This document shows, one piece after another, positions 58,600-64,000 of a stretch of DNA of 64,000 nucleotides. The stretch's first letter is position 1; every line of letters starts with the position of its first letter. Both the position numbers and the translations under genes were made by a program. The notes beneath the pieces are model-generated. The model did not search any database, had not been told where the DNA came from, and saw nothing but the letters and a program-made list of their open reading frames with translations. Origin of the DNA: Whalleya microplaca (lineage: Eukaryota; Ascomycota; Sordariomycetes; Xylariales; Xylariaceae); the NCBI GenBank assembly GCA_022497155.1, contig MU385730.1, positions 310,001 through 374,000 on the forward strand, read 5' to 3'.

Positions 58600-59406
58600 G
58601 GTTCTCTGTAAGTGCTCTAGTACACCACTAATATCAACCTCTTGGGCCCCACTCTGGAGATGAGTGGCTAGGGTAGACACTGTATTATGCGGGACGAAGA
58701 TCTTGTCAACATGGGACAGTAATAAGGAGCATATTGGCTTAATCAGTGCAATGTGAAGCTATAGCAAGAGGGCAGAGCCCCTTATATACATGTAGTATAG
58801 GCGGCGGCCATACGTATCCCGCACCCTCAGCCCTACAGGACACATCTTAACGTATCTGCCGCCTACAAACACATACTAGTCTTCTGTGGAAACTGATGGA
58901 GAAATAGATATCTAAGACTAACAGGGGGAGTCGTAGATGTCGTACGGGATTTAGCCGCCACTGGGGTGCTTCATGCAAGTAAGCAGGGGTCGGTTAGGTA
59001 GGCCGAACGCGCAGGTCATGCAGGCGATATCACGCGGAGCCAGAGCATCGGCAATTGCTATGGCCATTAAGCATATACACATATGGTGAAAGTCACCGGA
59101 TACTTTCTTCCTAAGTGATCTCTATGTCTTCGGTAATGTGACGACCGATGAACCCGAGCCGAGGACATCCATATCGTCGCACCACTGCCGCTCTATGTTG
59201 TAGTTAATGCGGGAGTTTTCTGACGGCGACAGCTAACAATATATGCATGGAATATTTTCACGTACCCCTACATATACTGTTGTAGTAACTACGGCGATGG
59301 ATAGAGAAGAACGAAACTGACTGTCATAGATTTCGTCGTCGATATCGAAGCAAGAATGAAAAACACTAAGTATAGGTACCAATCCTGCGTATACAGTATC
59401 GAAGAT
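58600..59406. other. Intergenic, no gene seen
   Basis: This is the upstream region of the CoA-transferase gene and the 3' flank of the FTA2-like gene. No ORF, RNA gene or repeat is supported. Confidence 0.5.
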
Positions 59407-60507
59407 TTATATAGTTTTTTGTGTCTTCTTGGACATGGTGACGTGTTCATGTTTTACCTTAATTTTCGTAGCTTCATTGCCTTTATTCTTTTGCCGTGCT
59501 ACTGCCACTTGTCTCTTATGCTCGGCAGTCTCCCAATCATACTGCTCTGGTCTTATTCTCCAACCGTAATTCTTCCGATTACATTTTCGCTTCTGGTACT
59601 TACCGGGGTACTCCTGGTATCGTAACTTTTTACAGTATTCATCGTCAGGGAGTAGTCGAGCCCAGATCTTTTCACTAAAATCATGATGCTCATTCCATAT
59701 ATCTATGAGAGAGTCTAGCTCGTCTGCATCCTTCAGGCCTTGGTGCATCCATGGAAGTATATCGTCGTCGTCCATTTTCTCCTTCGTTAGAACTGGATGT
59801 GGCACTGTCCATGCCGTACTGAAATCAACGAACAATCCGTTCATGATATTGCCTCCATTGATATCTCGTACAAGGATACCGACGCGGTGGAGTTTCTTCA
59901 GATGTTGTACCAACTTTGTGCCAGATTCCCGATTCATAGTTGCTTTGATTCTCCGGAGATTAGCGTAGGGTTTCCTATCATTTTCATCGATGATCTCGGC
60001 ATCGACAAACTCTTTCACGATAGCAAAGACAGGAGTCCGTTTATGGGTTTCGTTGTAGCCCCAGTCCTGTTCCCAGTCGTAATAATCACGTTCCCAGAGT
60101 GCCTTCCGTTGTCTCCCGTTAAGTATTAAATACCCGTAACAGCGAGCGGCTATGTGCTCCAGGTTTAACTCTTGAAGTCGCCCATAAACTCGAGCCTCAC
60201 AGCCGAAGGGATGGAGATAGGCCAACTCTTCCGTCTTCGTCATTGTGACCTTCCAATGTTCGGGTCCATAGTAACGTCGATGGAATGTAAACTGTGATAT
60301 GCAATTAGTATTGGTTCATAAGTTATGAGGTGAGACATCACTACTCACAATTTTAAGAGCATATATATTACCATTAATTAAGACTTTCCAGACATGTGCA
60401 TGTATCCCTTTGGCGATATGATACAGAAACTCGATATCAACTGGTCCATTTCCTTGTTTGAATAGCGGTATTTTAGGTCCCGGAACGTTAGGCAGTGCTG
60501 CCATCAT
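59407..60507 (-). CDS. FTA2-like (Sim4-complex FTA2 family) kinase-fold protein
   Basis: Exons 60507-60349 and 60291-59407 join in phase 0 (GTGAGT...CAG) to give 347 aa. The N-terminal part (EFLYHIAKGIHAHVWKVLIN then YALKI) looks like a protein-kinase small lobe with the Lys of VAIK. The pattern HPFGCEARVYGRLQE...AARCYGYL is typical of the fungal FTA2 family. The kinase loop is degenerate: HRVGILVRDINGGNIMNG has the Asp and Asn of HRD...N in altered form, and FVDFSTAW stands in for DFG. The C-terminal tail is Lys-rich and may bind nucleic acid or mark nuclear entry. Fungal genomes carry many such genes; kinetochore membership of this copy is not shown. Two adjacent Met codons open the protein. 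Confidence 0.75.
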
Positions 60508-62354
60508 AGAAAAATTTGATGTAACAGATCACGAGAAATATTGTCACCTAAGTTTATATGACTATATTTCCTTTTACCAACCACCGAAATCTGCAAGAGC
60601 TTCGTCAGAGTCGAGCTCAACTATAATATCACCCAAAGCAAATTAGAACGCATGACTTTTACAAGATTTTACTATCATCTAAACAAAGAGTTCGAAGAAT
60701 GGCCACCGAGGCAAGATGTTGATATCCTATTGAAAACAGGACGTTTCTTTGTCAGTCACGTCACAAAACTGGTATGGTTCATTTACAATGTCACGTCGTG
60801 TAATGGAGTTCAATGGTGCAGAAAGGATTTAAAGGAATCGGCTATCAGAGGCAAACAGCAATGCAACAGTTCAACAACCAACACCTACGTATCGTCAGTG
60901 AACAGAGTAGCAAAAAGGGGTATCTCCTTCTTATCCGAGGGCTCCGATATATCACTTGTAACAGAGGCAAATCCAAATCAATTGAAAGAGGTGCGCGTGA
61001 CGAAGAGGATACACTTAACCAGGTCGGATGAATATATATTCACAGACAGGCGTTGTGTTGAGAGAGCGACAGGTGGGCAAAGACTGGCTGGAGGAGGATC
61101 ATGAGGGCCATCAGCGATTTCGATCATCATTTCGATACCACGCGTATTGGTGCCCAAGTCAAAGTTCCCTAAGTAATTGATGGCGATCGGGTTAGTCGGA
61201 TTGGGCGAAAGGGTGGTGGGCTTGTGCGTGATTGGTTCATAATGTTGGTGTTATTATGTTGGCTACTTGGCTGCTTTTTTCTGCTTGTGGTTGAGGTGGT
61301 GGTGGTGGTGGTAAGTACAGTAGTGATGGAGTGGTTTGTGCACCACCCTACCCACATACGAAAACGCTCCAGTCGTTTCTGGTTGTTATTTGGAATCCCA
61401 TTGTAATCTTTTACTCAACTCGACATGATCATTCTTCAACATATCAAGGTTTCTATCACTGTATCTGAACAACGCTGACCTTGATCCCTATTGCTTTTCG
61501 TTTTCTTCACGCAAGCTATAATTTACTTAAATAACCATTCGGCTATTCACCTAACCTCCCTAGTTACTCACATAACTGCCTATTCTCGGATCCAATGGTC
61601 CCTGTGAGAAACTACTTACAAACACGACGCCCTCGATCGCATTGATATCTCGCTAATCTGAGAAACCACATCGAAGCATAATGAAATTGAAAAGATACAA
61701 AGAATAGAAGGATGTGCTTAGAGACATATATGATTAAGTTTGCATTGAGTTTCAGCTCTAGATCATGAATTTGGTTCTATCAATATGCCGGGGGATTTAA
61801 GAGGTACCTAGGTATGGATGGCAGCCCATGTGTGCATGTAACTCCCAACGTAGTGGACAACTCCCACGTGTATTTCCTTACATTTTCTGAGTACCTCAGG
61901 TACATAATGTTACATTTGCATTTACAGCTACATGTAAGTACCCTAGGTAGTATGTAAGGTAGGTGCGTCCTTCCATGTTGTTGGATCTGAAACGGACTAT
62001 GGCTCCTGGCTCTTTCCATAAACTAGGTACCTACTAAGATTCAACGTAGACTGTTTACCTACTTTCAGAGGAGTTACGACTCTCCCAAACACCGCGAGAC
62101 ATCATTTACAAGGATATCACTTGCAGAGATGGACACTGCCTTGAGTACCTCCATTGCACGCTATTTCTTATCCCTGGTGCCATGGTCTCCCCCTTTACGT
62201 TTTATCTTCTCTTGCGTCTATCCGCTGCCGATATGCCAGATATCTGAACCCAAGGAGCCTCGCCGCTGTATCTAAACATACATTCGTTTCTTTGAGTCCG
62301 GAGTCTTAGACTTCTTGGAGATATTAATCGTATTTTGTATCCTAAAACTCATCG
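60508..62354. other. Intergenic, no firm gene
   Basis: A 150-residue plus-strand ORF (60652-61104) divergent from the FTA2-like gene has no recognisable motif. A GGT/GTG-rich run lies near 61285-61312. GGTACCT and CCTAGG motifs repeat at 61800-62035. The last 300 bp should include the promoter of the long gene at 62355. Confidence 0.45.
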
Positions 62355-64000
62355 ATGGCGTCTTCAGCCCACAGCTCTGTTCAAAACTCCCCTGTCCACT
62401 CGAGGACTCTTGATGTAGCCACTACAGACCTCCAACCAGCACCGCTCCGTCTTCCACAACGCAAATCCGAAGCAGGATCTGACGGGGCAATCTCCAAGGA
62501 CCAACTGCTGTCATCGGAATTGGAGGTAGCAGATACCTCTACGCCTCAGCGGACTGTAACAAAGACTCCATCCCAGGGCCGCATTGCGACCTCCAGATTA
62601 GGTTCACTCGTATCTAAATTTGAGGTCCTAGATGCAGTCAAGAGTACTGAAAATGGACACTCTCAACCAGTGGGTCTAGCCCATGGAGCAAAGCCAAGTG
62701 GCATTCCTCGATCATCAGTCGGCTTGGAACATATACTGCCGGTTGAAGTGCTGGGCCGCTCCAGCTCTTTTGTGGAGGACTCTAGCGCTACAGCATACTC
62801 TCCAAATATATCCCCCAAGCAAACCCCGTCTCTTTTGGCCTCTGATAAGAAATCAATGCTTCCGGTTAGTACACGACTTAGAAGCATGACAGCAGATGAG
62901 ATCACGGTAACTCCTCGTCTAAGTGGTGGAGAAGAGCAAATTGCTGTACCTGAGGAAGCAAAACCACGCTGGAAACCTCAAGCATCACCTACTAGAGAGC
63001 CTAAACCCAAAGACATAGACCCTACACCACCTGGATCAGTGCACACTCTACCAAATATTGCGCCTGGGCAGGATCTTGTGGTAGTTGCAGATCGTCGAAA
63101 GGTCTTTGAAGATACTGGTAGTGAGTGCAAATTTTGATCAACATCGAAATTGGGAAGACATGTGCTAAGATTGCAGCACATTCACCGTCATCCAGGTCAG
63201 TGAAGTCGACACGAGAGTCCTCGGAAATGGCGATTCGGAGACCTCCCCCTAGTTCGGCGGCTTCGTCGTTCAGGCAGTTGTCAACTTCCAAGTCATCTCG
63301 ACAGAGTTCCCCGACGAAACCCAACTTTCCCGGCTCTTTGTCCATCGGGAGCATCGGTAATTCAAAGCAAGAGGATTACCACGATTACGAGTCAGATCGA
63401 AAAGAGGATAAGAAGGTCTCGGCCAAAGAGCCTGAGCTTCAACCTTCCCCTGTGAAAGGCGTCCAGAGGCAAAGACTAAGTGTTGCGGACCTTCGCAAGT
63501 CATTTGAGAGATATTCAGAACTGCCCGAGCCTACGCTAGAATTAGTCGGCAAAGTCAAGCCTGAAGAGGATATATCAGCTAGCCATGTTGCCCGTTCATC
63601 TAGTTCCATACATCGAGCCAAGATTCTCGGAACTGGGTCTCCAACTAAAAACATTAAGACGGCTGTTCCGACACGGCCCAGTGTCGAGAGTTGCACGCGT
63701 CGCGCCGATATGATAAGCAAGATATCAGACCAATTTTCACTTCCGCAATCTTCCGTCCAGCAGTCCCCAGCTGCCTCGTTACCAAAAAGCAATAGATTCC
63801 GCCAACAGCAGACTAATCTCATGAAGACTAACCAATTCGATGGATCTGTGTCGCCCAGGTCGGACATTGTCAGAGACGACTCAGGGGACATAATAAATCT
63901 GTCTCAAGCCAGGATCGTTGATGCTCCAATAGTTCATCCCAGGAAGAAGCTTCCCCACGTAAGCCAAATGCATCCACGTGTACTTCCTGGTTCAAAGACC
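62355..64000 (+). CDS. Long disordered Ser/Pro-rich protein, N-terminal part (runs off window)
   Basis: Exons 62355-63120 and 63177 onward join in phase 1 (GTGAGT...CAG); 530 residues lie in the window and the frame is open at the edge. The sequence is rich in Ser, Pro, Thr and Lys, with many SP/TP sites, and looks disordered. Three short hydrophobic-charged motifs recur: SRLGSLVSKFEVLDAV, VADRRKVFEDTG and VADLRKSFERYSE. Such short motifs in a long disordered N-terminus are seen in fungal Rho-GEF or cytoskeletal scaffold proteins, but the catalytic or folded part is outside the window, so I give no function. The start is the ATG at 62355 in good context (ATCGATGGCG). Confidence 0.75.

Noticed and set aside
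57518..58611. Long plus-strand ORFs opposite the CoA-transferase
   Set aside because: Shadow frames of a well-supported minus-strand gene.
60652..61104. 150-aa plus-strand ORF divergent from the FTA2-like gene
   Set aside because: It has an ATG but no motif, signal or splice support, and another frame overlaps it with equally protein-like text.
1..64000. CRISPR arrays, operons, ribosome binding sites
   Set aside because: The DNA is eukaryotic; no such structures are expected or seen. No tRNA or rRNA gene was recognised by eye, though a tRNAscan run would be needed to exclude one.

Overview
The window is nuclear DNA of a filamentous ascomycete (Pezizomycotina). The signs are short GT-AG introns (about 40-120 nt) in most genes, long AT-rich intergenic stretches, and a typical mould gene set: a GPI-anchored CFEM protein, LysM and hevein chitin-binding proteins, F-box, 2EXR and DUF3716 proteins, a rhodopsin-fold membrane protein and a PKS-NRPS. 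I cannot place it to genus. All gene models were assembled by hand: each splice joins exons in frame across GT-AG borders.

Region 1 (1-15 kb): a kinetochore gene (Fta4-like), an intracellular GH3 beta-glucosidase with a PA14 insert, a 4.6-kb gene-poor AT-rich stretch with hairpins and possible gene relics, a Ser/Thr-rich repeat protein, and a GPI-anchored CFEM protein.

Region 2 (15-24 kb): a chitin-directed pair transcribed divergently. The minus-strand gene encodes a very large secreted protein joining a NucA/NucB-type nuclease domain, two hevein modules and a GH18 chitinase. The plus-strand gene encodes a secreted LysM protein with three hevein modules. This layout recalls killer-toxin-like chitinase loci, where chitin-binding partners flank a subgroup C chitinase. 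An F-box gene follows.

Region 3 (24.8-58.6 kb): a probable secondary-metabolite region. Around a 12.4-kb, seven-exon PKS-NRPS (KS-AT-DH-MT-KR-ACP-C-A-T-R, 3996 aa) lie a Baeyer-Villiger-type flavin monooxygenase, a multi-pass membrane protein, a short-chain dehydrogenase, a 2EXR protein, an eight-exon cytochrome P450, a rhodopsin-fold membrane protein, a small unknown protein, a DUF3716 protein and a CaiB/BaiF CoA-transferase. No separate trans-enoyl reductase, transporter or pathway transcription factor is visible, so cluster borders are uncertain. The condensation domain has Ser in place of the catalytic second His of HHxxxDG.

Region 4 (59-64 kb): an FTA2-like, kinase-fold gene and the start of a long disordered protein that runs off the window. 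A 10-N assembly gap flanked by long poly-A runs sits near 27.8 kb.
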